DNA of 41,768 nt, taken from Candidatus Thorarchaeota archaeon MP8T_1 (GTDB taxonomy: Archaea; Asgardarchaeota; Thorarchaeia; Thorarchaeales; Thorarchaeaceae). Positions within the stretch are counted from its first letter, which is position 1; the number at the start of each line of letters is the position of its first letter. The stretch lies in the NCBI GenBank assembly GCA_002825465.1, contig PJER01000022.1, positions 1-41,768 on the forward strand, given 5' to 3'. Below, in pieces: positions 23,733-32,228 of the stretch. Below the pieces are notes generated by a model, which saw nothing but the letters and a program-made list of their open reading frames with translations, had not been told where the DNA came from and did not search any database. Position numbers and translations under genes: made by a program.

Positions 23733-24683
23733 TCATAGCTTCTTTATGTGTTTACTCTGGGACAGTAAGACAACCCTACTCTCAATTTGTTCATCTTGGA
23801 GATAGTATCCTGTAAGGTCTGCAAGTTTCTGAGAGAACGCACGTATATCTCGATGTGTTGGTGCATTCTCATTTGATAACCGCGCTCTTGATGAACCTAG
23901 AAACATGTATCCCTTTACTTCAACAAAATTTGGTTCTCCCTTCAGAATCAGGTTAGCATACGGTCTTGGATTTTCCATATTACGTCCCGAAACCATAGTA
24001 AGTCTATTGACCGTTCTTGTGTCAAGAGAACTGAGTACTTCTTGACTCTCGATTATTTTATGCCAACCGTCTTTGATTCCAGGTTTGCACAGTCTTTTGT
24101 ATGTCGCCTCATCAGGTGCGGCTAGTGTGATGTAAAGCTGAGTTGGCGATGACATTGTTCTTAGAACATCTGGTTGTGTCCCATTAGTTACAAGAAATGA
24201 GGTCATATCTCGATCATGAATCTCATCTATTAGATCACTAATGTGCGGATGTAGAGTAGGCTCTCCTGCAAGTGATACTGCAACATGTTTTGGTTCTCTT
24301 GCCTCTTCGTACATTTTTCTGGGAACATTTGCTCCTGCATCAGGATTGTAGCCGCCCAAGGACCTAAGATTAGCCATAAGAACTGCATCTATTAATTCAT
24401 TGACAGGTACTACATCATTCTCAGTCACTGTCAATTGGTCCCAGGCAACCCCAATATCGCTAGGCGTCACGCGCCAGCAGAAATCGCAGTTCTGTGTACA
24501 TTTATCAACCACAGGAGCCATCTGTACACAACGATGCGATTCGATTCCATAGAATCTCTGCTTGTAACAAGAATCACCATGAAGTAACGCCTTCTTTTGC
24601 CACTGACAAGCCTTGAATGCACCTCTCTTTCCAAGAAGATGATACCCTTGTCTTTCGAGCTTCTCTTTAAGCTCAGTAGGCAT
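23733..24683 (-). CDS. taw1: S-adenosyl-L-methionine-dependent 4-demethylwyosine synthase (Taw1/TYW1)
   Basis: A 316-residue radical SAM enzyme that condenses pyruvate with m1G37 of tRNA-Phe to form the tricyclic 4-demethylwyosine base. Radical SAM cysteines are Cys62, Cys66 and Cys69 (CTQNCDFC). The second cluster cysteines fall at Cys26, Cys39 and Cys52, with the 13-residue spacing known for archaeal Taw1. This agreement supports ATG 24683 over the in-frame TTG at 24695. SLAGEPTLHP is also conserved. The gene follows a B12-type radical SAM gene, and the m1G37 enzyme (Trm5-like) lies 2.5 kb away on the other strand. Confidence 0.95.
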   Translation of the reverse strand: MPTELKEKLERQGYHLLGKRGAFKACQWQKKALLHGDSCYKQRFYGIESHRCVQMAPVVDKCTQNCDFCWRVTPSDIGVAWDQLTVTENDVVPVNELIDAVLMANLRSLGGYNPDAGANVPRKMYEEAREPKHVAVSLAGEPTLHPHISDLIDEIHDRDMTSFLVTNGTQPDVLRTMSSPTQLYITLAAPDEATYKRLCKPGIKDGWHKIIESQEVLSSLDTRTVNRLTMVSGRNMENPRPYANLILKGEPNFVEVKGYMFLGSSRARLSNENAPTHRDIRAFSQKLADLTGYYLQDEQIESRVVLLSQSKHIKKL

Positions 24684-24745
24684 GTCTGCAGTCAATGTGA
24701 TTCAAAGGAGTGTTCTGATGTTATCTTATCAGCGTTTGGCAATGT

Positions 24746-26029
24746 TCATGTTTCATCTCTGGTTGTTTTCTTCTGAGACCACAGATACTCTGCAATCCTT
24801 TCTTGATTGCTCCATGAACCTGTCATGTCCTTTCTTCTTGATAATTCTCCAAGCAATCGACGGCTCTCAGAATCCAGCTTTCCGGGAGGCATATTCTCAT
24901 AAGCACTACCAGGAAGTGGCATGAACACATGACCATGGGTCTTCGCGCCCATGTCTACAAGATCATAGCAAAGCTTGACACTTTTGTGTAGTTCCTCTTG
25001 AGTTTCACCTGGAAGTCCAAAAATCATATCCACATGAGGAATAAATTCTGCATCAAGAGCAGCTCTTATGGCATCCATTCCTTGTGCTACTGTGTGATTT
25101 CGATTAGCTAGTTTCAAGATGCGGTCACTGCCAGATTGAAGTCCAATTTGGAGTGTATCATTGGCAACATAATCTCGTAACATCTCAAGTATAGGTCTGG
25201 TGACAAATTCCGGTCTTACTTCTGAAGGAAATGACCCAAAGAATACCTCTTCAAGTCCTTTAATTCTTGCCACAGCTCTTAGTAATGACTCTAGTTTCTC
25301 AGGTTCTGCTTTTCTTCCATGTCCACCATAGCACAGTGCGTTTGGTGATAGAAACCAAGTCCGTCTGAAACCACTCTTCTCAACAGCAAGTTTCAGCCAT
25401 TTTACTATGGACTCGATTGATCTATGCCTTACTTTTCCGCCGGTCAAGAAAGGTGTACTACAGAATTTGCATTGAAACGGGCACCCTCGTGTCACTTCGA
25501 TTGGACCAAGTATGTTCATACCTAAGGCAAAGGGAGGACACCTATCCAGATCAACATTGACGAAATCCTTTGGGACTGGAACATGCTCAGTTGTCTTATC
25601 CACAACCCCAGGAATGTCTCGTGGGTCTTTTCCACTGGTTAAATACCAGATAAGCTCAGGGAATGTAATCTCTCCCTCTCCCACGACAGCATAATCGAAT
25701 CCATTTCTGAGAAGCTCCTTTGGATTAATACTCGCATGAGCTCCTCCGCCAATTATTATCACACCATTTCCAAATTCTTTTCGAATTCTCTCAATCTCAT
25801 TATACACTCTTTTTGTCTGGGTACTCATGACGGAATGTGCAATAATTGTCTGCCCTCTATCTATAGATTCTTGAATTGAGTGCAACTCCAAATCTAATGG
25901 TGCTTGGATATTGAGATCCTTTAACCGCTCATCAAGCTCGAGTGCTCCAATCAGAGCTGCTACGCTATATCTTGAAGAAGGATGGGTTCTAAAGATCAAT
26001 GAATGTGCGGTCAATTGATGCACACGCAT
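24746..26029 (-). CDS. B12-binding-domain radical SAM protein (MJ_1487-like)
   Basis: A 427-residue radical SAM protein resembling the archaeal MJ_1487-type family. The N-terminal 150 residues have a cobalamin-binding-like Rossmann fold (VIIIGGGAHASINP), but no DxHxxG ligand motif is visible. The cluster motif is GCPFQCKFC. LQIGLQSGSDRIL and DMIFGLPGETQEE follow, typical of B12-type radical SAM enzymes. The substrate is unknown. The start ATG overlaps the proteasome beta stop codon by one base (TAATG), so the two are translationally coupled. Confidence 0.85.
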   Translation of the reverse strand: MRVHQLTAHSLIFRTHPSSRYSVAALIGALELDERLKDLNIQAPLDLELHSIQESIDRGQTIIAHSVMSTQTKRVYNEIERIRKEFGNGVIIIGGGAHASINPKELLRNGFDYAVVGEGEITFPELIWYLTSGKDPRDIPGVVDKTTEHVPVPKDFVNVDLDRCPPFALGMNILGPIEVTRGCPFQCKFCSTPFLTGGKVRHRSIESIVKWLKLAVEKSGFRRTWFLSPNALCYGGHGRKAEPEKLESLLRAVARIKGLEEVFFGSFPSEVRPEFVTRPILEMLRDYVANDTLQIGLQSGSDRILKLANRNHTVAQGMDAIRAALDAEFIPHVDMIFGLPGETQEELHKSVKLCYDLVDMGAKTHGHVFMPLPGSAYENMPPGKLDSESRRLLGELSRRKDMTGSWSNQERIAEYLWSQKKTTRDET

Positions 26030-26619
26030 TAGGTGACAACGCGTTCTGTGACGCCACTCTCGGTCACAGTCATGACTCGAATGTCGCCTCCAGATTGAAT
26101 ATCTCTAGCTATTGCTGCCCTAACAGCTTTGATAGCTATCTCTTCTGCTTCTTTGACAGTTACTTCTGTTTTGAGAGAATTCTCAAGCACACCATAGGCA
26201 GTGCTAGTACCAGTACCAGTTGCAGTAAATTCATCCGGTATGAGTGAGCCACCCATATCTAGAGTATAGAGCTGAGGGCCGTTAGCATCAACCCCTACAA
26301 CAACAGTCTGCACATAGAGTGGAGTCATTCTAATAGAGTAGAGTGTGTTAGCAAGTAGTTTTGAAAGAGCTTTCACAGTGATGGTCTTCTTCTGATTCAA
26401 CTCATAGAGTTTGATCTGTGCCTTCAATCTGTTCACTAGCATCTGATAATCAGATGTGAGACCAGCGGAGGCTAAAACAATAGAATCCGTAAGTTTGAAA
26501 GCTTTGATACCTTTCTCACTCAGGGTAAGTGTACCCCAAGTGATGAGCGTATCAGTTGCGACTACAACACCATCTGCGCATTTTATACCAACAACAGTTG
26601 CACCTGTAGGAAATGACAT
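26029..26619 (-). CDS. psmB: Proteasome beta subunit homologue with Ala at the Thr1 position
   Basis: A 196-residue 20S proteasome beta-type subunit. Aligned with Thermoplasma PsmB, six leading residues (MSFPTG) are followed by Ala7-Thr-Val-Val-Gly-Ile, where the active beta reads Thr-Thr-Thr-Val-Gly-Ile. The catalytic nucleophile Thr1 is thus Ala (codon GCA), and the usual autocleavage point is altered. The Asp17 and Lys33 equivalents (ATD and GIKAF) and GTGTSTAYGVLE are kept. It may be a structural beta paired with an active paralogue elsewhere, as some archaea have two betas. ATG 26619 follows GGAGG. It is first gene of the operon to ribK. Confidence 0.9.
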   Translation of the reverse strand: MSFPTGATVVGIKCADGVVVATDTLITWGTLTLSEKGIKAFKLTDSIVLASAGLTSDYQMLVNRLKAQIKLYELNQKKTITVKALSKLLANTLYSIRMTPLYVQTVVVGVDANGPQLYTLDMGGSLIPDEFTATGTGTSTAYGVLENSLKTEVTVKEAEEIAIKAVRAAIARDIQSGGDIRVMTVTESGVTERVVT

Positions 26620-26625
26620 AGTAAA

Positions 26626-26637
26626 TGAGCCTCCGTA
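26626..26637 (-). promoter_or_regulatory. Ribosome binding site of psmB, identical to that of glyA
   Basis: The minus strand reads TACGGAGGCTCA, the same 12 nt found before glyA (2668-2679). GGAGG lies about 11 nt before the psmB ATG. Confidence 0.5.
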
Positions 26638-26707
26638 GGGGGAGTTCGTATAATTTGGTCACGTCTGCTAGTTTTAAAACGTTTGCGAACTGTCCCTTTA
26701 GTAGACA

Positions 26708-27781
26708 ATGGAGATGATTCAATTGCGTCGTTTAAATCCCTTTGCAAATATTCCAACAATCATGACTGCAGAGGAAATCATCGAATATGCTCATAACAAA
26801 TCCACACGTATCAGTATGAAAAGCTCCTTACGAATAAAAAAAGAAGAGCGCGTACGGATCAGAGAGATCACACGACTGCAGGAATTTTCAAAGCAAGTCA
26901 ATACTAAATTGAATGAAGCAGTTGAACAATTTCCATCATTAGATAGACTACATCCATTCTATCAGGAATTAGCTGAGATTCTTGTAGGTGTTGATAAACT
27001 CAAACAGTCACTAGGTGCGGTTCACAACTGTAAACCTCCAATTGATGACATAACTGACAAACATATACAAGCCATCAAACTATCTAATGATCATCGCCAG
27101 ATGAAGAAATCCCGCAGTGCCGCAAAGGGTAGAATCTCATCAATCCTACGAGCAACTGCTGAAAATCTTGATTTCATCATTGAAGCTAAGAAAACTCTTT
27201 CAAAATTACCAGGTATTGCACCTAACATTCCTTCAATTGTATGTGCAGGATTCCCAAATGTGGGAAAATCCACCTTAGTAAAAAGTGTATCAACTGCAGA
27301 ACCTGAAATTGCATATTATCCGTTTACAACGCGGAGTGTAATCATAGGACATCTCAAAGTTGGAAATCATCGTGTACAAATTGTGGACACGCCTGGCATC
27401 CTTGATAGACCAATGGCAAAACGAAATGATATCGAGTTGCAAGCTATCACTGCACTAAAGTATCTTGCAAATGTGATTATTTTCATCATGGACCCATCTG
27501 AAGCCTGTGGATGGACCTTTGATCAACAAGTGACGTTACTGTCAGAAGTTCAAAAGATGTTTCCACTCAATCCACTCTTGATTGCCTTGAACAAGATAGA
27601 CATCACCCCACCTGAGCAACTTGAAAAAGCCAGGAACGAGTTTCCTGATGCATATGAGATTGTTGCAGTTACAGGTACAGGACTTGATACTCTACTGAAA
27701 GACGCTGTGGACGAAGTTGACCTGAAACCTATGAAAGAATCAGTTGAGGAGTATCTAGCTTCCCTCTCTCGAGAAAAGTAA
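26708..27781 (+). CDS. NOG1-type GTPase (ribosome assembly)
   Basis: A 357-residue Obg/NOG1-family GTPase likely acting in 50S subunit assembly. A helical N-terminal domain of about 165 residues precedes the G domain. G1 is GFPNVGKST (about residues 182-190), G3 is DTPG, and G4 is NKID. ATG 26708 or ATG 26714 may be used, and TTTTAAAA at about 26671-26678 gives a TATA-like box. It is divergent from psmB and abuts rtcA at its 3' end with no intervening base. Confidence 0.9.
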   Translation: MEMIQLRRLNPFANIPTIMTAEEIIEYAHNKSTRISMKSSLRIKKEERVRIREITRLQEFSKQVNTKLNEAVEQFPSLDRLHPFYQELAEILVGVDKLKQSLGAVHNCKPPIDDITDKHIQAIKLSNDHRQMKKSRSAAKGRISSILRATAENLDFIIEAKKTLSKLPGIAPNIPSIVCAGFPNVGKSTLVKSVSTAEPEIAYYPFTTRSVIIGHLKVGNHRVQIVDTPGILDRPMAKRNDIELQAITALKYLANVIIFIMDPSEACGWTFDQQVTLLSEVQKMFPLNPLLIALNKIDITPPEQLEKARNEFPDAYEIVAVTGTGLDTLLKDAVDEVDLKPMKESVEEYLASLSREK

Positions 27782-28840
27782 TTACTTACCGTTAATCATT
27801 AGAAGACCAGGTTCTCCAATACTTCCCTCAATGGTCATTGAGGTACCGAGTATCTGTTTGATTGTCCATAGATTTGTAGTGAGATGAGATGTTATCTCAG
27901 TAATCCCAATTTTACTATCACCTTTTGCAATTGCAAGATATGGAACAATCATATCTGCAAGATGAGAATCAATAGCCTTTCCTGTTGAGAGTTCTTTTAG
28001 CAATCGATCTGCCGCTCTTTTTCCAACCTCTTCTGCACGTAAACTCTTCTCTCCAAGTTGATCAGCACCTATTCTTGCCCCAATCTCCCCATCAGCCCAT
28101 AGAACTATTCCACTGCCCGGTCCTAGATGATGGTCATCCCTCATCGAGTATGTTTCTGTTTGAATTCTTACAGGGAGATCAAGATTTCTACAAATGATAT
28201 CCTCTGCAGAAGATGCCTGACGTTCAGCTATATGAGACGGAAGTCGTACGCAATGAGATATTCCATTTACTGAAGCAACTCTCCCAAAATTAACTAGATT
28301 GATTGGTCTCAGTTCCGAGGTGGGAGTAACATTACAGACAACTTCACCTCCTCCCTTTGGGTAATGGCCTCTTTTTTTCTGCTCAATTTCAATTGAAGCT
28401 CCAAGTCTTCCTATCATTGGTGAAAACACATATTTCAGATAATCAATAGGTGGGCTCCAGTTCACATCTGTACCCCCTCGGATATGGAAACTAACAGGTT
28501 CTGGTGCTAGAACTGCAGGGGGAAGTACTGCCTGAAGAATTAGAGCGATTGAACCTGCAGTACCAATATCAATATCGAAAGAACCACTTTTCCTTTGATT
28601 TGGAATGAATGTTATCTCTGTACTACCTACTTTTAGACCTTTAATCGAAGCGTCTACTAATTCACCCGTGAGCTTGATTCCTGATAGGTGTTGACTCTTG
28701 AGACCTGGTTTCGGTCGCCCAGCTCGAATCTTAGATATTCTGATAGGGCTCATTGTGAGAGCTGCCAATGAAATAGAAGTGCGAAGTATCTGTCCTCCCC
28801 CTTCTCCATATGAACCATCAATCTCAATCAATTCTGACAC
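27782..28840 (-). CDS. rtcA: RNA 3'-terminal phosphate cyclase
   Basis: A 352-residue enzyme that converts RNA 3'-phosphates to 2',3'-cyclic phosphates with ATP. IDGSYGEGGGQILRTS opens it, followed by RAGRPKPGLKSQH, GTAGSIALILQA and RGGTDVNWSP. The adenylated His is in DSHLADMIVPYLA, as in the E. coli enzyme. It starts with GTG 28840; no in-frame ATG lies nearby. It is convergent with the NOG1 gene, with their last bases adjacent. Confidence 0.95.
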   Translation of the reverse strand: MSELIEIDGSYGEGGGQILRTSISLAALTMSPIRISKIRAGRPKPGLKSQHLSGIKLTGELVDASIKGLKVGSTEITFIPNQRKSGSFDIDIGTAGSIALILQAVLPPAVLAPEPVSFHIRGGTDVNWSPPIDYLKYVFSPMIGRLGASIEIEQKKRGHYPKGGGEVVCNVTPTSELRPINLVNFGRVASVNGISHCVRLPSHIAERQASSAEDIICRNLDLPVRIQTETYSMRDDHHLGPGSGIVLWADGEIGARIGADQLGEKSLRAEEVGKRAADRLLKELSTGKAIDSHLADMIVPYLAIAKGDSKIGITEITSHLTTNLWTIKQILGTSMTIEGSIGEPGLLMINGK

Positions 28841-28954
28841 CTGTATTCATTGGTTATCCTCTGTGTTATGAATTTGGTCTTTACAAATAATCGCATAATG
28901 TGTAGCATCCGAATCCTTATTTGACATGCAAAACCAACTAATGTACTGGTCAAA

Positions 28955-29479
28955 ATGAAATCATTATTCATCGGGCGCTTTCAGCCTATCCATAAAGGTC
29001 ACATCCATACAATCAAACAAATCCTCGATAAAGGTGAGGACATCATAATGATTGTGGGGAGTTCTCAATATTCCCATACTCCTGATAATCCCTTTACTGG
29101 AGGAGAACGTGTTATGTTCATTAGGCAGGCACTATTAGATGAAAATCTCCCTCTAGATCGAATCACAATTATTCCCTTGGCTGACATCAATATTCACCCA
29201 CTATGGGTGGCCCACATGCGTTCCTTTGCTCCTTATTTTGATAAGGCTTACAGCCACAATCCATTGGTGAAGCGTCTTCTTGAAGATAGCGGCATAAAGA
29301 CTGATTCAACCAAGCTGCTTGAGAGAACCACATATAGTGGTAGCCATGTTCGAGACCTCATCCGATGGCAGAACGGTGAATGGGAGGAGCTTGTTCCTAC
29401 AGGTGTGGTCAAACTCATTAAGAAATACAAGCTTGACAAGCGAATACAAGAGATTGGTGAAACTACTACCAAACGATAA
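28955..29479 (+). CDS. nadM: Nicotinamide-nucleotide adenylyltransferase (archaeal NadM)
   Basis: A 174-residue NMN adenylyltransferase that makes NAD from NMN and ATP. The nucleotidyltransferase motif is GRFQPIHKGH (residues 7-16), and the second ATP-binding motif is YSGSHVR near residue 126. IVGSSQYSHTPDNPFTGGER matches archaeal NadM. ATG 28955 has only a weak GGTCA before it. Its 3' end is followed by a T-rich stretch, then the proS promoter. Confidence 0.95.
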   Translation: MKSLFIGRFQPIHKGHIHTIKQILDKGEDIIMIVGSSQYSHTPDNPFTGGERVMFIRQALLDENLPLDRITIIPLADINIHPLWVAHMRSFAPYFDKAYSHNPLVKRLLEDSGIKTDSTKLLERTTYSGSHVRDLIRWQNGEWEELVPTGVVKLIKKYKLDKRIQEIGETTTKR

Positions 29480-29505
29480 AAGCCTCCTTTTCGCCCATGG
29501 TAGTG

Positions 29506-29604
29506 TTTATATAATAACGACCTGACAAAAGATTCGGTGAACGTAAATGCTAGGTGAACGCGTTCCGTAAAAACGTTATACAACTAATTCTATATCCTAG
29601 CCAA
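29506..29604 (+). promoter_or_regulatory. proS promoter and repeat-bearing leader
   Basis: TTTATATAA (29506-29514) is a strong TATA box. The predicted start, about 25 bp later, falls on the first of two direct repeats, GGTGAACG at 29536-29543 and 29553-29560. The second runs into the 10-bp palindrome GAACGCGTTC (29556-29565). A second TATA candidate, TATATCC, lies near 29591, about 45 bp before the ATG. GAGGAT at about 29626-29631 is the ribosome binding site. The use of either promoter is inferred. Confidence 0.45.
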
Positions 29605-29639
29605 TACCATAGATTTCAATCAGAACAGAGGATACTATC

Positions 29640-31118
29640 ATGAGTAATGACAATAAAGAACCAAGAAGTACCATATTCGACATCGACAAGGAGAAGAATT
29701 TCCCTGATTGGTTCGGTGAGATATGTAAGGTGGCGGAGCTTGCTGATATTAGATACGGCGTAAAGGGCTTCACACCATTTCCTCCATGGAGTCTTATGAC
29801 CATGAACAACATGTTCGATATCCTTGAGGAAGTTCTCCAGCGTAAGGATCACCTGCCCATGTTGTTTCCTACTGTTATCCCTGAGAGTAACTTAACAAAA
29901 GAAGCCAACCATGTTGACGGATTTGTTCCTCAGGTATTCTGGATTCAGGATATTGGCGAGGATGGTAAACTTGAGGAAAGATTAGCTCTCAGACCTACGA
30001 GCGAGACCGCAATCTATCCTATGTACTCACTTTGGGTCAGGAGTTGGAGAGACCTCCCCATGAAGCGATATCAGCGTTGTTCGGTCTTTCGATCTGAAGT
30101 AAAGAGTACCCGTCCTTTCTTACGAGGGAGAGAATTCTTGTGGATTGAAAGCCACAATGTCTATGCCACTCATGATGAGGTAAAAGCACAGGTAATGGAA
30201 GACCTTGAAACAACAAAGGAAGTTGTTACCGATAATTTTGGTATCCCAGTTATGGTCTTTAGAAGAACACAATGGGACAAATTCCCAGGTGGTCTAAATA
30301 CTTATGCCGCAGACACACTCATGCCTGATGGCAAGGTCATCCAACTCCCCTCAACTCACGATCTTGGAGATAATTTTGCGAAGGCATTTGATATCAAGTA
30401 CTTGAACGAGAATAATGAGACAGTCTATGCTTGGCAGACCTGTTATGGCCCTGCGATCTCGCGCATCTTCGGTGCCCTCATCTCAGTCCATGGTGATAAT
30501 AAGGGCCTGAGATTACCCTTCAAGATTGCTCCATATCAGGTGGTAGTGATTCCCATCTTCCGTGGAAAGGAGGCCGATGCAGTTCTAAAATACTGTGAGG
30601 ACATCAAAGAGACCCTCAAAAAATCTGGTATCCGAGTGTATATTGACAAACAGGATGTCACTCCTGGCTGGAAATACAACTATTGGGAGATGAAAGGAGT
30701 CCCCATCAGAGTGGAAGTCGGTCCTCGTGATCTTAAAGCTAACAAAGCAGTCATCTTCAGAAGAGATACAATGGAACGAGAAACTATTGATGTCAAGGAC
30801 ATGAAGAAGAAAGTTATCTCTCTTGGGAACGCCCTCGATAAGAACCTAAGAGAAATTGCTGAGTCTAAGTTCGAGGGACTTACAGTGGATGCAGATAGCT
30901 TTGGAACTATTGAAGATGCGTTGGATAAGGGGAAGGTAGCCAGAACTCCCTTCTGTACTACAGAGATGGATGGTCTTCCCTGTGCAGATGAGATCAAAGA
31001 CAGCACTGGTGGAGAAGTTCGTGGAACACGAATTGATATCGAAGAGAAACCAGATGGAGTCTGTGTCGTCTGTGGAAAGGCAGCCACCGAAATCGTCTAC
31101 ATAGCACGATCTTACTAA
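29640..31118 (+). CDS. proS: Prolyl-tRNA synthetase (archaeal/eukaryotic type)
   Basis: A 492-residue class II aminoacyl-tRNA synthetase, full length for this type. Motif 2 surrounds FRSEVKSTRPFLRGREFLW; ALRPTSETAIYP is the proline-site segment. The C-terminal zinc-binding region includes CTTEMDGLPC and CVVCGKAA, ending in the typical IARSY tyrosine tail. A 5' region with two direct repeats and a palindrome precedes it, and an intrinsic terminator follows the stop by 8 bp. Confidence 0.97.
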   Translation: MSNDNKEPRSTIFDIDKEKNFPDWFGEICKVAELADIRYGVKGFTPFPPWSLMTMNNMFDILEEVLQRKDHLPMLFPTVIPESNLTKEANHVDGFVPQVFWIQDIGEDGKLEERLALRPTSETAIYPMYSLWVRSWRDLPMKRYQRCSVFRSEVKSTRPFLRGREFLWIESHNVYATHDEVKAQVMEDLETTKEVVTDNFGIPVMVFRRTQWDKFPGGLNTYAADTLMPDGKVIQLPSTHDLGDNFAKAFDIKYLNENNETVYAWQTCYGPAISRIFGALISVHGDNKGLRLPFKIAPYQVVVIPIFRGKEADAVLKYCEDIKETLKKSGIRVYIDKQDVTPGWKYNYWEMKGVPIRVEVGPRDLKANKAVIFRRDTMERETIDVKDMKKKVISLGNALDKNLREIAESKFEGLTVDADSFGTIEDALDKGKVARTPFCTTEMDGLPCADEIKDSTGGEVRGTRIDIEEKPDGVCVVCGKAATEIVYIARSY

Positions 31119-31126
31119 ATCCATAC

Positions 31127-31162
31127 CCAAGGGCTTATTGAGCCCTTGGTCCAATCTTTTTT
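31127..31162 (+). terminator. Intrinsic terminator after proS
   Basis: A perfect 9-bp stem, CCAAGGGCT (31127-31135) with AGCCCTTGG (31141-31149), has a TATTG loop, followed after seven bases by TTTTTT. The start of the next gene is placed beyond it. Confidence 0.8.
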
Positions 31163-31172
31163 GTTGATTAGA

Positions 31173-32156
31173 ATGAAGGTCCTTGTAGCATCAAATCATG
31201 AATATGCAGAGATCATTCGTAATGTTCTCGGAGATACTGCTGAAGTGATAGTCACAGATACTACAATGGAGTCTATTTTGGAAAAGGGAAATGATGTTGA
31301 TATCATCGCATCAAACAGAGTTCCTACAGAACTACTAGTATCTGCATCTAATCTAAAGATGGTTCAGACCTTTGCAGCAGGAGTAGATAACCTCGATCTC
31401 TCAGCACTTGCAAGTAGACCTGACATCATTGTCTGTAACTCCCATATCAATGCGGCAGAGGTAGCTGAATATGCAATCACACTCCTGCTTGCAGTTGCAA
31501 AGAATACAATACCAAATGATAGAGAGCTTCGCAAGGGCGATTGGAAATATGCTTTTGGAGGTCCAAGTCCCAACATAGAGATACGAAATAAGACTTGTCT
31601 TCTGATAGGACTCGGGAATATTGGTTCAGAGATTGCAAAACGGCTCTGTGGATTTGATGCCACAGTCTATGCAGCAACACGAAGTGGAACTTCTCCACAT
31701 TCAGATATTGTAGAGAAGGTTGTGAAGATTGATGAAGTGAAAAAACTCGTTGAAGTATCTGACTTTATCATCCTTGCACTACCCCTGACCGATGAATCCC
31801 GCGGGCTTGTAAATGAAGAGTTCATTTCATGGATGAAACCTGAGTCTATCCTAGTGAATGTCTCTCGAGGCCCTATTGTCGAGGAGAAAGCTCTCTTTAA
31901 TGCCCTTAGAGAAAATAGGATTCGTGGAGCAGGAATCGATGTGTGGTGGCGTTATCCTAAGAAATGGCGCGGAAAAGGTGAACTACCTGCTGACCTACCC
32001 TTTCAAGACCTTGATAATCTAGTAGCCTCTCCTCATAGAGCAGGATATTCAGAGAACACAGAACGTGAATATTTCCAGTTTGCAGGAGAAAACATCCTAC
32101 GATTTATTCGAGGAGCAGAGCCATTCAATATTATCGACCCAAAAAGGGGATACTAA
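31173..32156 (+). CDS. D-isomer-specific 2-hydroxyacid dehydrogenase family protein
   Basis: A 327-residue NAD(P)-dependent dehydrogenase. The dinucleotide fold has LLIGLGNIGSEIAKRL near residue 141. The catalytic Arg is in NVSRGPIVEE and the His in SPHRAGYS. The segment that normally carries the catalytic Glu (D-V-x-x-x-E) reads GAGIDVWWRYP, with Tyr there. Substrate specificity is not predictable. ATG 31173 is preferred; an in-frame TTG at 31146 lies inside the terminator hairpin. Confidence 0.85.
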   Translation: MKVLVASNHEYAEIIRNVLGDTAEVIVTDTTMESILEKGNDVDIIASNRVPTELLVSASNLKMVQTFAAGVDNLDLSALASRPDIIVCNSHINAAEVAEYAITLLLAVAKNTIPNDRELRKGDWKYAFGGPSPNIEIRNKTCLLIGLGNIGSEIAKRLCGFDATVYAATRSGTSPHSDIVEKVVKIDEVKKLVEVSDFIILALPLTDESRGLVNEEFISWMKPESILVNVSRGPIVEEKALFNALRENRIRGAGIDVWWRYPKKWRGKGELPADLPFQDLDNLVASPHRAGYSENTEREYFQFAGENILRFIRGAEPFNIIDPKRGY

Positions 32157-32228
32157 CTCCGATTTTCAAAAAATGAGTACTTCAAATATGGTACTCACCA
32201 ATCAAATGATATACGGGAGCAGTATATC

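Noticed and set aside
31146..31172. An upstream TTG start for the 2-hydroxyacid dehydrogenase
   Set aside because: It falls inside the proS terminator hairpin, and the extra residues are not part of the family fold.
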